Assembly: GCF_003003355.1 (NCBI RefSeq)
Contig: NZ_PVTQ01000005.1
Location: 124,001 to 188,000, forward strand
DNA length: 64,000 bases
Direction: 5' to 3'
Source: Donghicola tyrosinivorans
Lineage (GTDB): Bacteria; Pseudomonadota; Alphaproteobacteria; Rhodobacterales; Rhodobacteraceae
Of the stretch, positions 17,626 to 25,374 are shown piece after piece. Position numbers and translations under genes: made by a program. Numbering within the stretch: position 1 is the first letter of the stretch; the number at the start of each line of letters is the position of its first letter. The notes below the pieces were generated by a model that made no database searches, was not told the origin of the DNA, and saw only the letters and a program-made list of their open reading frames with translations.

Positions 17626-17791
17626 GTCAATTCCTCATCACTTCTTAGGCTTATCGCCCGATTGTTGCCCTCGCCCCGAGGGGTGGACGGTCTCTTTGCC
17701 CGTAAGGGCGGCTCTCATTCCGGAGACAAGCGCCGCCGGTCGAACAGCCGAAGCGTCTGTGACAAACACCTCCGGCTAAAAATCTGCGCCG

Positions 17792-17819
17792 CCTATAGCA
17801 CATCGCATCGCCTACGCAA
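17792..17819 (-). promoter_or_regulatory. Candidate sigma-70 promoter for acpP
   Basis: On the minus strand TTGCGT (17819-17814) and TATAGG (17797-17792) are separated by 16 bases, about 165 bases upstream of the acpP start. This would leave a long leader. The match is moderate; no other good site was noted in the gap. Confidence 0.4.
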
Positions 17820-17849
17820 ACGCTTTCGCACAAGGCCGCGCAGAAGCGC

Positions 17850-18587
17850 TTATAGCATCGCCATGCCGCCGTTGACGTGGATGGTGGTGCCGGTCACGTA
17901 ACCCGCCTCGTTGCTGGCCAGATAAAGAGCCGCCGCTGCGATCTCTTCGGGGTTGCCCATACGGCCCGCAGGGATCTGGGTCAGGATCGCCTCTTTCTGC
18001 TTGTCGTTCAGCTTGTCGGTCATGGCAGTGGCGATAAAGCCCGGCGCAATCGCGTTCACAGTGATGCCCCGTGCGGCCACTTCATAGGCCAGCGACTTCG
18101 ACATTCCCACCATGCCCGCTTTGGCAGCTGCATAGTTGCCCTGACCAGGGTTGCCGGTGGCACCTACGATGCTGCTGATGTTCACGATCCGGCCCCAGCG
18201 TGCCTTCATCATCCCGCGCAGAACGCCACGGCACAGACGGAAGGTCGATGTCAGGTTGATATCCAGAACCTGCGCCCATTCTTCATCCGACATGCGCATG
18301 AACAGGTTGTCACGGGTGATACCGGCGTTGTTCACCAGAATGTCCACGCTACCCATGGCCTCGACCGCCTGCTTCGGCAGCGCTTCCACAGCTTCCGCAT
18401 CACCAAGGTTACAGGGCAACACATGGGCGCGCTCGCCCAATTCCGCCGCCAGCGCCTCCAAAGGCTCCACACGGGTGCCGCTCAGACCAACGGTCGCGCC
18501 CGCTGCGTGCAGGGCCTTGGCGATCTCGCCGCCAATCCCGCCCGAGGCACCGGTGACCAGTGCATTCTTACCGCTCAGATCAAACAT
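17850..18587 (-). CDS. fabG: 3-oxoacyl-ACP reductase
   Basis: 245-aa short-chain dehydrogenase that reduces 3-ketoacyl-ACP with NADPH. The cofactor motif is TGASGGIGG (12-20). The catalytic residues are Ser139 in NISSIVGATGNPGQGNY, Tyr152 and Lys156 (NYAAAKAG). The C-terminus GYVTGTTIHVNGGMAML is typical of FabG. It lies 89 bases downstream of fabD and 224 bases upstream of acpP, all on the minus strand. Confidence 0.97.
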   Translation of the reverse strand: MFDLSGKNALVTGASGGIGGEIAKALHAAGATVGLSGTRVEPLEALAAELGERAHVLPCNLGDAEAVEALPKQAVEAMGSVDILVNNAGITRDNLFMRMSDEEWAQVLDINLTSTFRLCRGVLRGMMKARWGRIVNISSIVGATGNPGQGNYAAAKAGMVGMSKSLAYEVAARGITVNAIAPGFIATAMTDKLNDKQKEAILTQIPAGRMGNPEEIAAAALYLASNEAGYVTGTTIHVNGGMAML

Positions 18588-18615
18588 CTCTTAATTCCTT
18601 CCTCGCAGGACCCTA

Positions 18616-18667
18616 TTTCATCTTGGTCCAAATACCTTGCGGGGGTCCGGGGGCGCAAAGCCCCCGG
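18616..18667 (-). repeat. Dispersed 3'-end repeat (GGTATTT type) with GC hairpin
   Basis: On the minus strand a hairpin with arms CCGGGGGC (18667-18660) and GCCCCCGG (18654-18647) and a 5-base loop is followed by GGTATTTGGACCAAGATGAA (18636-18617). It starts 10 bases after the fabD stop and points with fabD, inside the fabD-fabG gap. The same hairpin arms recur at 52411-52431. Confidence 0.7.
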
Positions 18668-18676
18668 CCTTACCGA

Positions 18677-19612
18677 TCAACCGGCCTCGACAGCCGCTTT
18701 TACATCATCAGGAGTGCCAACCGCGCGGGTCGCAACGCTCTTGTCGATACGCTTGACCATGCCGCTCAGGGCTTTGCCCGCACCGATTTCCCAGATTTCG
18801 GTGACGCCCTGCGCCGCCATCCACGCCACGCTCTCGCGCCAGCGGACCGAACCGGTGACCTGCTCGACCAACAGATCGCGGATCAAACCGCCTTCGGTCA
18901 CAGCTTCGGCGCGCACGTTGGCCACCAACGGCACCACTGGGGCCTTAATCTCCACACCGGCCAGAGCCTCGGCCATCGCGTCGGCTGCAGGCTGCATCAA
19001 TGCGCAATGGAACGGCGCACTCACAGGCAGCAGCAGCGCACGCTTGGCGCCCTTTTCCTTTGCCAGATCGCAAGCACGCTCGACCGCCGCCTTGTGGCCC
19101 GAGATCACGACCTGCGAAGGATCGTTGTCATTTGCCGCCTGACAGACTTCGTCGCCAGCCGCCTCTGCTGCCACAGCCGCAGCGGTTGCAAAGTCCAGCC
19201 CCAGCAAGGCCGCCATCGCGCCAACGCCCACAGGCACAGCCGCCTGCATCGCACTGCCGCGCAGACGCAGCAGACGGGCGCAATCGGCCACCGACAGGGA
19301 ACCCGCTGCCGCCAATGCCGAATATTCTCCCAGCGAATGGCCCGCCACGAAAGCTGCCGAAGACACCTCGATGCCTTCTGCTTCCAGCGCGCGCATGGCC
19401 GCCAGCGAGGTCGCCATCAGCGCAGGCTGCGCGTTCTGGGTCAGGGTCAGGGTCTCGATATCACCTTCCCAGATCAGACCGGACAGGTTCTCGCCCAAAG
19501 CCTCATCAACCTCGTCGAAAACCGCCTTGGCTGCGGGATAGGCTTCGGCCAGCGCCTTACCCATTCCGATCGTCTGCGCCCCTTGTCCCGGGAACACGAA
19601 AGCACGTGTCAT
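18677..19612 (-). CDS. fabD: Malonyl-CoA:ACP transacylase
   Basis: 311-aa transacylase that loads malonyl groups on ACP. It has the PGQGAQ motif near the N-terminus (8-13), the nucleophile Ser93 in GHSLGEYSAL and the partner His202 in VSAPFHCALMQP. The length is normal. It is the first gene of the fab group on this strand, with the divergent cytochrome b561 fusion gene upstream (146-bp shared promoter region). Confidence 0.97.
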   Translation of the reverse strand: MTRAFVFPGQGAQTIGMGKALAEAYPAAKAVFDEVDEALGENLSGLIWEGDIETLTLTQNAQPALMATSLAAMRALEAEGIEVSSAAFVAGHSLGEYSALAAAGSLSVADCARLLRLRGSAMQAAVPVGVGAMAALLGLDFATAAAVAAEAAGDEVCQAANDNDPSQVVISGHKAAVERACDLAKEKGAKRALLLPVSAPFHCALMQPAADAMAEALAGVEIKAPVVPLVANVRAEAVTEGGLIRDLLVEQVTGSVRWRESVAWMAAQGVTEIWEIGAGKALSGMVKRIDKSVATRAVGTPDDVKAAVEAG

Positions 19613-19703
19613 TGGTTATCCCCTTTAACTGCGTTTCGCCGAGGGATAGACGCATCTTCCCCCTACGACAAGCAGCGGCACAGATATTGTGCGGGAACTG
19701 AGA

Positions 19704-19731
19704 TTGGCGCTCGCGCGTAAATGCTTAGGAT
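19704..19731 (+). promoter_or_regulatory. Candidate promoter for the b561-YceI gene
   Basis: TTGGCG (19704-19709), 16 bases, TAGGAT (19726-19731), 27 bases before the start codon. The -10 match is partial. It lies in the divergent gap with fabD. Confidence 0.3.
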
Positions 19732-19758
19732 CAGGACTAGATTACCGGAGACCCCCTC

Positions 19759-20952
19759 ATGCCCCTTTCCAATAGCGAAATGCGCTACGGCGCTGTCGCG
19801 AAAACCCTGCACTGGACCACAGCCCTGCTGATCCTGACGCTGATTCCCCTCGGGATGATCGCGGAAGAGCTGCCCTATGAGACCAGCGCAGAGCTTGCGA
19901 CCAAGACATTTGCCTTTTCTATGCACAAAACCCTCGGAGTGGCGGTATTTTTCGTCGCCCTGATCCGCATCCTCTGGGCCATGACCCAAAAGAAACCTGG
20001 GCTTTTGAATGCAGACAAACCGCTAGAGGCCACGCTGGCCGAGACCGTCCACTGGCTGCTTTACGGATCGCTGGTTCTGGTGCCCCTGACAGGCTGGGTG
20101 CATCACGCCGCCGTTGACGGCTATGCGCCAATCTGGTGGCCCTTTGGTCAGAACCTGCCCTTCGTGGCGAAAGATGCCGCTTTGTCTGAAACCGCCTCGG
20201 TGCTGCACGACATTTTCGGCAAAGTGCTGATCGTCTCGCTGATCCTGCATATCGCGGGCGCGGTAAAGCACCATGTGATCGATCGCGATGCCACCCTTCT
20301 GCGGATGCTGCCCGGCTTTCCCGCCGTGCCGCCATTGCCCAAACAACACCACAACATCTTCGCACCGATTCTGGCATTGATGATCTGGGCGGGCGTTGTT
20401 CTGGCGGGTGTCGCCGCCGGAGCCTTCACCCACCCCGAACCAACCGCCAGCGCCCCTGCCCTAGAACAAGCGGACAGCGAATGGGCCGTACAATCGGGAC
20501 AGATCGCCATCACCGTCCAGCAGATGGGCAGCGCAGTTGAGGGGCAGTTTCAGGACTGGACCGCAGAGATCGCCTATGACCCCGATGCGGAAGGCCCTGT
20601 GAAAGGCCACACAACCGTCACCATTTCGATCCCCTCGCTCACGCTGGGGACAGTCAGTGATCAGGCGATGGGACCGGACTACTTTGATGCCGAGACCTAC
20701 CAGACCGCCGTCTTCGATGCCGATCTGGTGCAGACAGAGACCGGCCATGAAGCCCAAGGCACCCTGACCATCAAGGGCACCAGTGTTGCAGCCACCCTAC
20801 CCTTTGATCTGCAGATCACCGGCGACACTGCGACCGCCAACGGCACCATGACCGTAGACCGCCGCGCCTTCGCCATTGGCGACGGGATGACAGATGAGGC
20901 CAACCTTGGCTTTAACGTTCAGATCACAGTTGCCCTGACCGCCACGCGCTAA
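19759..20952 (+). CDS. Cytochrome b561 - YceI domain fusion
   Basis: 397-aa membrane protein. Residues 1-180 are a bacterial cytochrome b561 domain with four helices (about 20-36, 57-75, 98-114, 152-170) and His18, His56, His150 and His164 as likely haem ligands. A fifth helix (203-222) leads to a periplasmic YceI-type lipocalin domain (about 245-397). YceI domains bind isoprenoid-like lipids, so the fusion may couple quinol oxidation to a periplasmic isoprenoid carrier. Both domains are recognised families; the joint function is inference. A strong terminator follows the stop. Confidence 0.88.
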   Translation: MPLSNSEMRYGAVAKTLHWTTALLILTLIPLGMIAEELPYETSAELATKTFAFSMHKTLGVAVFFVALIRILWAMTQKKPGLLNADKPLEATLAETVHWLLYGSLVLVPLTGWVHHAAVDGYAPIWWPFGQNLPFVAKDAALSETASVLHDIFGKVLIVSLILHIAGAVKHHVIDRDATLLRMLPGFPAVPPLPKQHHNIFAPILALMIWAGVVLAGVAAGAFTHPEPTASAPALEQADSEWAVQSGQIAITVQQMGSAVEGQFQDWTAEIAYDPDAEGPVKGHTTVTISIPSLTLGTVSDQAMGPDYFDAETYQTAVFDADLVQTETGHEAQGTLTIKGTSVAATLPFDLQITGDTATANGTMTVDRRAFAIGDGMTDEANLGFNVQITVALTATR

Positions 20953-20975
20953 GCGCCGCGATCACAACGTTTCGG

Positions 20976-21000
20976 AAAAGGCGGCTCAGGCCGCCTTTTT
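20976..21000. terminator. Bidirectional terminator between convergent genes
   Basis: AAAAGGCGGC (20976-20985) and GCCGCCTTTT (20990-20999) form a perfect 10-bp stem with a TCAG loop and a T-run on the plus strand. The last codons of the convergent minus-strand gene (stop at 20986-20988) lie inside the hairpin, so it can serve both genes. Confidence 0.85.
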
Positions 21001-21519
21001 CGTATCCACCTCGGCCTTGCGGCGACTGCGCCCCAGCAGGGTTCCCGCCAGCAACAGCACGAACACCACAGCCGACAACACGAAGGCCAGTGCATAAGGC
21101 AGGTCACGCTGGTTGACCGGCAGCATCGCCAGCAATTCAGTCGGGACCATCATCATGCCGCCAGACATCGGATCGGGTGCCAGCATGGCCTGAACATCCT
21201 CGTCCCGCGTCAAAGAGATCGCCGGTCCCTGCATCTCGGCCATACAGATCCCTTCGATCTGGGCCATACGGGGCAAATAGCTGTCCTGTTGCTGCTGCAT
21301 GCGGTCAGAGGTGCTCCAGAACGCCACCGCCGCCACGGTCGAGACCAACACCATCACCGGCGACCGGCGATAGACCGCAAACACCAGAATTCCCAGAACA
21401 ACGCTGACCGCCCATAGGGTCAACCATAGCGACTGCGCCTCAAGACGGCTAAAGTTCTCGAAGATCGAGAAATACTCGTCGCGCAGCAAATTCGCGCACA
21501 GATGTACAACACTGTTCAT
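20986..21519 (-). CDS. Membrane protein of unknown function
   Basis: 177-aa protein that I do not recognise. Three hydrophobic helices are visible (about 31-50, 53-69 and 141-163), with a polar, Met-rich loop in between (residues 71-140, including RMQQQQDS and a DPMSGGMMMVP segment). The C-terminus is basic (RSRRKAEVDTKK). It converges on the b561-YceI gene and shares its terminator. Codon use matches the neighbours. A role with the b561/YceI genes is possible but only from proximity. Confidence 0.75.
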   Translation of the reverse strand: MNSVVHLCANLLRDEYFSIFENFSRLEAQSLWLTLWAVSVVLGILVFAVYRRSPVMVLVSTVAAVAFWSTSDRMQQQQDSYLPRMAQIEGICMAEMQGPAISLTRDEDVQAMLAPDPMSGGMMMVPTELLAMLPVNQRDLPYALAFVLSAVVFVLLLAGTLLGRSRRKAEVDTKKAA

Positions 21520-21637
21520 GTCCTATCCCCATTTTATTAATTCCATCAGGGTAAAATCCCGATCAGCCTCCCAAAATTGCGCAAACAAATACACGCGCGG
21601 GCGCTGCCTTATCGGAGAACACTAATATAAAACAAAT

Positions 21638-21669
21638 ACTCCCCGCCGATGACAGAACCGGCGGGGAGT
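21638..21669 (-). terminator. Terminator of the yceI gene
   Basis: ACTCCCCGCC (21638-21647) and GGCGGGGAGT (21660-21669) form a perfect 10-bp stem, 69 bases after the yceI stop. On the minus strand the second arm runs into GAGTATTTGTTTTATA, so this T-rich tail also matches the first 8 bases of the dispersed repeat family. Confidence 0.75.
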
Positions 21670-21738
21670 TTCAATAAAACATACGGTTATAGGGCGGTCC
21701 AACAGGGATATTTGCCGGAAACGCCCGTAAGTCCGGCC

Positions 21739-22311
21739 TTATTCGGCCTTCATTGCCTCGATCGAGATCTGGATCGCGACTTCGTCGCTGACGTAGGGCG
21801 CGTACATGCCCATGTCGAATTCGCTGCGCAGCACAGTGGTGGTCGCGTTGAAACCAACCCAAGGCTTGCCCGCCATCGGGTGATCGCCCATCTGGTTCAT
21901 CACGGTGTCCAGAACGATGGCTTTGGTTACGCCATTGATGGTCAGATCGCCGGTGATGTTGGCGGTCTTATCGCCGGTCACTTCGATGCCGGTCGAAACA
22001 AAGCTAACGGCGGGCGCGGCTTCTGCATCAAAAAAATCAGCAGTCAGAAAGTGGGTGGTACGCTCGTCCCAGCCGGTGATCAGCGACGCGGTGGGGAATT
22101 CAACGGTGACCGAGCTGTCTGCAGGTGCTTCGGCGTCAAACATGATCTCGCCTTCAAAGCCCGAGAACATCCCCCAAGTGGTCGAGAAGCCCAAGTGATT
22201 GTACTGGAACACAATCTGGCTGTGGCTGGAATCGAGGGTGTATTTTTCGGGTGCAGCAGAGGCAACGGTTGCAGTGGCGGCCAGCAGGGCTGCGATCAGA
22301 GTCGATTTCAT
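21739..22311 (-). CDS. Periplasmic YceI family protein
   Basis: 190-aa secreted lipocalin-like protein. A signal peptide (MKSTLIAALLAATATVASA, cleaved near residue 20) leads into PEKYTLDSSHSQIVFQYNHLG, the usual YceI start. The pattern DVTFD/TGWDERTTHFLTADFFD and FVSTGIEVTGD is typical. YceI proteins bind long isoprenoids such as ubiquinone-type chains. The ATG at 22311 has a GGAG site 9 bases upstream. A second YceI domain occurs in the b561 fusion 800 bases away. Confidence 0.92.
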   Translation of the reverse strand: MKSTLIAALLAATATVASAAPEKYTLDSSHSQIVFQYNHLGFSTTWGMFSGFEGEIMFDAEAPADSSVTVEFPTASLITGWDERTTHFLTADFFDAEAAPAVSFVSTGIEVTGDKTANITGDLTINGVTKAIVLDTVMNQMGDHPMAGKPWVGFNATTTVLRSEFDMGMYAPYVSDEVAIQISIEAMKAE

Positions 22312-22353
22312 GATGAAGTCTCCAGAGAGGGTTGTACTTTCTCGGAAACCAAG

Positions 22354-22380
22354 ATTGCCCGAAGCGCGGCTTCGGGCAAT
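22354..22380 (-). terminator. Perfect 12-bp inverted repeat upstream of yceI
   Basis: ATTGCCCGAAGC (22354-22365) and GCTTCGGGCAAT (22369-22380) with a 3-base loop. It lies between the stop of the upstream membrane protein gene (22468) and the yceI start. No U-tract follows on the minus strand, so it may be a terminator, a leader attenuator or an mRNA-stability element. Confidence 0.5.
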
Positions 22381-22467
22381 TCGCGTTTGGCCCACACGGT
22401 CTGTGAGCGGATGAACAGTAAAACCGATGATTTTGCGGTTATCTGTTCATCCTTGCGATGACGGCGC

Positions 22468-23016
22468 TTAGGCCAGGCCGCAGATCTCGCGGCGCATCCG
22501 CTCGCCAAAGCGATGGGGGTCAATGGACCCGTTCACCCGCATCCGCAGCACTTCGCGGCCTGCGCGGTCCAGCGCGACCATCTCGCCATCGTCGAAATGC
22601 ACGTCGGCCAACTGCGCAAAGGGGTGGCAGGCAATCAGCTTGCTGGCCCCACGGCGCGACCGTTGCAGCACGCGCAATTCGCGACGTTGCAGATCCAGCT
22701 GCACCTCTGGGCGCCCTGTGCCCTGCCCGGCTTGCAGCAGGATCATCCCTGCAAAGAACGACACTAACGATATGCCAAGCTTGACCAGCAGGATCTCGTT
22801 CTTGATGGCCAGTCCCGGCCATATCCATAACCCAAGCGCGGCGCTGACCAGTCCCACGCCACAAACGGTCGCGGCTATCCGGATCAACGGGAACACACGG
22901 TCCCTTTGTCCCACGCAATACACAACAAAGCCCCAGATCGTCGGTTCGACCTCCAAGGCATCACTCATAGGTGGCGCAGCATTGCGCCCTGTAACGGTTT
23001 CACTCAGAACCACCAT
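22468..23016 (-). CDS. Two-helix membrane protein of unknown function
   Basis: 182-aa protein I do not recognise. Two adjacent transmembrane helices (about 43-66 and 75-96) are followed by a soluble, beta-rich looking C-terminal part (102-165) with alternating hydrophobic residues (VQLDLQRRELRVLQRS, LADVHFDDGEMVALDRAG), reminiscent of a small membrane-anchored PH-like or MOSC-less barrel domain. The ATG at 23016 (MVVLSETVTG) was taken; MSDALEVEP at residue 17 is an alternative. It is divergent from rpsF with a 299-bp gap. Confidence 0.7.
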   Translation of the reverse strand: MVVLSETVTGRNAAPPMSDALEVEPTIWGFVVYCVGQRDRVFPLIRIAATVCGVGLVSAALGLWIWPGLAIKNEILLVKLGISLVSFFAGMILLQAGQGTGRPEVQLDLQRRELRVLQRSRRGASKLIACHPFAQLADVHFDDGEMVALDRAGREVLRMRVNGSIDPHRFGERMRREICGLA

Positions 23017-23183
23017 GTCCCTATCCCTAAACAGTTTTTGGTTCGTTAACAGATGATTAAACCTTCGAGGCAACAATGAGGCGCGAACGCGGAGTTTGCG
23101 CGGTAGGGTGCAACAATCCCTGCCACATTTCTGCGTGCCCTCAGATTTAGCGCCAACAGGCTGAACGCATCCGTCACCGGCGC

Positions 23184-23211
23184 TTGTCATTTTAGCAAAC
23201 TCGTGTATATC
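23184..23211 (+). promoter_or_regulatory. Candidate sigma-70 promoter of the rpsF operon
   Basis: TTGTCA (23184-23189), 16 bases, TATATC (23206-23211), 105 bases before rpsF. This is the best match in the 299-bp divergent gap (23017-23315), which otherwise holds nothing I can identify. Confidence 0.5.
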
Positions 23212-23315
23212 GGCGCTTCCTTCGCAAATAACTGAACCGCGCGGCCTCTCGTGGGTGGGGCGAAGGATGCAAACCCGCCCTATGAAACGCGCTTGTATAT
23301 GAACGGAGATATAAC

Positions 23316-23678
23316 ATGGCTCTCTACGAGCATGTCTTTATCGCGCGCCAGGACCTTTCCGGCGCTCAGGCCGAAGGCCTGATCGAACACTTCTCGACCG
23401 TCCTGAAGGACAATGGTGGCAACGTCGTCGGTAGCGAATACTGGGGCGTCAAGACCATGGCCTACAAGATCAACAAAAACCGCAAGGGCCACTACGCCTT
23501 CCTGCGCACCAACGCCCCCTCGGCAGCGGTTCAGGAAATGGAACGCTTGATGCGTCTGCATGACGACGTGATGCGCGTTATGACCATCAAGGTCGACGAG
23601 CACGCAGAGGGCCCCTCGGTCCAGATGCAGAAGCGCGAAGAGCGCGGCGAGCGTAGCGAACGCCGTGAGCGTCGCTGA
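23316..23678 (+). CDS. rpsF: 30S ribosomal protein S6
   Basis: 120-aa bS6, which pairs with S18 on the 30S platform. The N-terminus MALYEHVFIARQDLSGAQAEGL, the segment GVKTMAYKINKNRKGHYAF and the hydrophobic MRLHDDVMRVMTIKV are typical. The C-terminal tail is basic and charged (KREERGERSERRERR), as in other alphaproteobacterial S6. It is the first gene of rpsF-rpsR-rplI; rpsR follows after 25 bases. Confidence 0.97.
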   Translation: MALYEHVFIARQDLSGAQAEGLIEHFSTVLKDNGGNVVGSEYWGVKTMAYKINKNRKGHYAFLRTNAPSAAVQEMERLMRLHDDVMRVMTIKVDEHAEGPSVQMQKREERGERSERRERR

Positions 23679-23703
23679 GCGGTTTAGGAAAAGGAAGTAA
23701 ACC

Positions 23704-23931
23704 ATGGCTACCAAACCGTTTTTCCGCCGTCGCAAGGTGTGCCCCTTCTCGGGCGATAACGCACCCAAGATCGACTACAAGGACACCCGTCTGCTGCAGC
23801 GCTACATCTCTGAGCGCGGCAAGATCGTTCCTTCGCGTATCACCGCCGTTTCGGCGAAGAAGCAGCGTGAACTGGCTCGTGCCATCAAGCGCGCCCGCTT
23901 CCTCGCTCTGCTGCCCTACGCCGTGAAATAA
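23704..23931 (+). CDS. rpsR: 30S ribosomal protein S18
   Basis: 75-aa bS18. Recognised from [56 protein letters not shown] in pieces, and the LALLPY end. The single Cys in KVCPF is common in this family. It lies between rpsF and rplI with a GGAAG ribosome site 5 bases upstream of its ATG. Confidence 0.97.
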   Translation: MATKPFFRRRKVCPFSGDNAPKIDYKDTRLLQRYISERGKIVPSRITAVSAKKQRELARAIKRARFLALLPYAVK

Positions 23932-23943
23932 GGAGATACTACA

Positions 23944-24534
23944 ATGCAAGTGATCCTTCTTGAGCGCGTAGCAAAGCTTGGCCAGATGGGCGAAGTCGTT
24001 GACGTCAAAGCGGGCTACGCCCGTAACTACCTGCTGCCCCAGAAAAAGGCTCTGACCGCCTCGAAAGCAAACATCGCTGCTTTCGAAGTCCAGAAAGCCC
24101 AACTGGAAGCACGTAACCTGGAAACCAAAAAAGAAGCCGCTGCACTGGCCGAAAAGCTGGATGGCCAGCAGTTCGTCGTGATTCGCGCGGCATCGGACGC
24201 CGGTTCGCTCTACGGTTCTGTCACCACCCGTGACGCCGCAGACGCAGCTGCCGAAGCTGGTTTCTCGGTTGACCGCAAGCAGGTTGTCCTGACTGCACCG
24301 ATCAAAGAACTGGGCCTGCACGACGTACACGTCGTTCTGCACCCCGAAGTTCAGGCAACCGTTCAGCTGAACGTTGCCCGCTCGGTGGAAGAAGCAGAAC
24401 TGCAGGCTTCGGGCAAGTCGATCCAGGAACTGGCTGCCGAAGAAGAAGCTGCTGCAGAATTCGAAGTCTCGCAGCTGTTCGACGACCTCGGCTCGGCTGC
24501 TTCGGACGACGACGAAGAGACCGCTTCGGAGTAA
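23944..24534 (+). CDS. rplI: 50S ribosomal protein L9
   Basis: 196-aa bL9 with the usual N-terminal domain ([33 protein letters not shown]), the long central helix (about 45-75) and the C-terminal domain to about 150. It is longer than the E. coli protein (149 aa): residues 150-196 form an acidic, low-complexity tail ([23 protein letters not shown]), common in Rhodobacterales L9. A GGAG ribosome site precedes the ATG. A strong hairpin follows the stop. Confidence 0.97.
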   Translation: MQVILLERVAKLGQMGEVVDVKAGYARNYLLPQKKALTASKANIAAFEVQKAQLEARNLETKKEAAALAEKLDGQQFVVIRAASDAGSLYGSVTTRDAADAAAEAGFSVDRKQVVLTAPIKELGLHDVHVVLHPEVQATVQLNVARSVEEAELQASGKSIQELAAEEEAAAEFEVSQLFDDLGSAASDDDEETASE

Positions 24535-24566
24535 GGCAATCGCCTTACCCAAATCCCGAAGCTATG

Positions 24567-24596
24567 ACGCCGCGCAGCCCACCTGCGCGGCGTTTC
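24567..24596 (+). terminator. Terminator of rpsF-rpsR-rplI
   Basis: ACGCCGCGCA (24567-24576) and TGCGCGGCGT (24584-24593) form a perfect 10-bp stem with a 7-base loop followed by TTTCTT. It lies 33 bases after the rplI stop. Confidence 0.85.
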
Positions 24597-24607
24597 TTAT
24601 TGGCGGA

Positions 24608-25144
24608 TCAGATCAACGTCGACAAATCCCGCCAGCCATAGGCCACGGCCCGCACCTCTGCCCCACCGCGATCCTCAAGGCGCTCGGCAACAGGCGCGCC
24701 TCCCAGCGCTTCGTAAAACCCCCGTGCGCCCTTATTGCTCTCCAGCACCCACAAGGCCACGCCGCCCAATCCGGCCGCCGCCATTCGCACCGCGAGCCAG
24801 CGCATCAATTCCCGTCCAAGCCCGCATCCCTGCGCCCGCTTCAGCACATATAGGGCCGAGACCTCAGCCCCGAATCCGGCAGCCTTCAACCCGCCATCTG
24901 GCTGTGGGCGCATTGAGACAAAGCCAACACGCTCCCCGCCCATCTCAGCCACACATACCGCTAAATCATCCCGATCCGCCGCAAGAGAGAAAACCTCCTA
25001 CCACAAAGCTCGCTTCTCAGATGTTTCCAACCCATCCAACAAGCTGGACGGCAACAATCCGCGGTAGGTTTCTCGCCGCGCAGCCACATGAATTTCAGCA
25101 ATAGCCCAAGCATCAGCCAAAACCGTTTCTCGCACATTCCCCAC
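24608..25144 (-). pseudogene. GNAT acetyltransferase interrupted by an in-frame amber codon
   Basis: A 178-codon GNAT N-acetyltransferase frame is open except for one TAG at 25000-24998. Before it come MGNVRETVLADAWAIAEIH and ETYRGLLPSSLLDGL. After it, still in the same frame, come EVFSLAADRDDLAVCVAEMG, the acetyl-CoA motif RAQGCGLGRELM and the ALWVLESNKGARGFYEALG motif B. The GTG at 25144 has a strong GGGAGG site. No frameshift is needed to join the parts: one base change accounts for the break. It could be a recent pseudogene, a suppressed stop, or a sequencing error. A GTG at 24952 could yield only the C-terminal half. Confidence 0.8.
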
Positions 25145-25156
25145 AACTACCTCCCG

Positions 25157-25178
25157 CTTCCTTATTGCCCAAATACTC
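25157..25178 (-). repeat. Dispersed 3'-end repeat copy (GAGTATTT type)
   Basis: On the minus strand GAGTATTTGGGCAATAAGGA, continuing with AG. It lies in the tig-GNAT gap, directly before the GNAT ribosome site, and points with tig. Confidence 0.7.
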
Positions 25179-25224
25179 ATGGCCCTGCCCATCCAGTCGG
25201 CGCACAGGCGGAAGGCGTGCGATG

Positions 25225-25284
25225 GAGTATTTTCATCAAGAAGAAGCCCCTCAGCGAACCCGCTTCTTCTTGACTGAAATACTC
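25225..25284. repeat. Head-to-head pair of dispersed 3'-end repeats
   Basis: A plus-strand copy (25225-25246: GAGTATTT, TCAT, CAAGAAGAAG) and a minus-strand copy (25284-25263: GAGTATTT, CAGT, CAAGAAGAAG) face each other across 16 bases. They would fold into a long hairpin broken only at the variable middle. The site lies between the tig terminator and the GNAT gene. Confidence 0.75.
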
Positions 25285-25317
25285 ACTGCGACGCATCCAC
25301 CAAAAGCTCATGGCATG

Positions 25318-25349
25318 AAAAAAGGGCCGCCCCATTCAGGAGCGGCCCT
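25318..25349 (-). terminator. Rho-independent terminator of tig
   Basis: AGGGCCGC (25323-25330) and GCGGCCCT (25342-25349) with an 11-base loop. On the minus strand the stem is followed by TTTTTT (25323-25318). It lies 25 bases after the tig stop. Confidence 0.85.
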
Positions 25350-25374
25350 CAATCTCTAACGCAGTGCGCCTGAA

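Noticed and set aside
18560-19720. 386-codon plus-strand frame across fabD
   Set aside because: fabD is certain on the other strand; the predicted product is His/Gln/Arg-rich noise.
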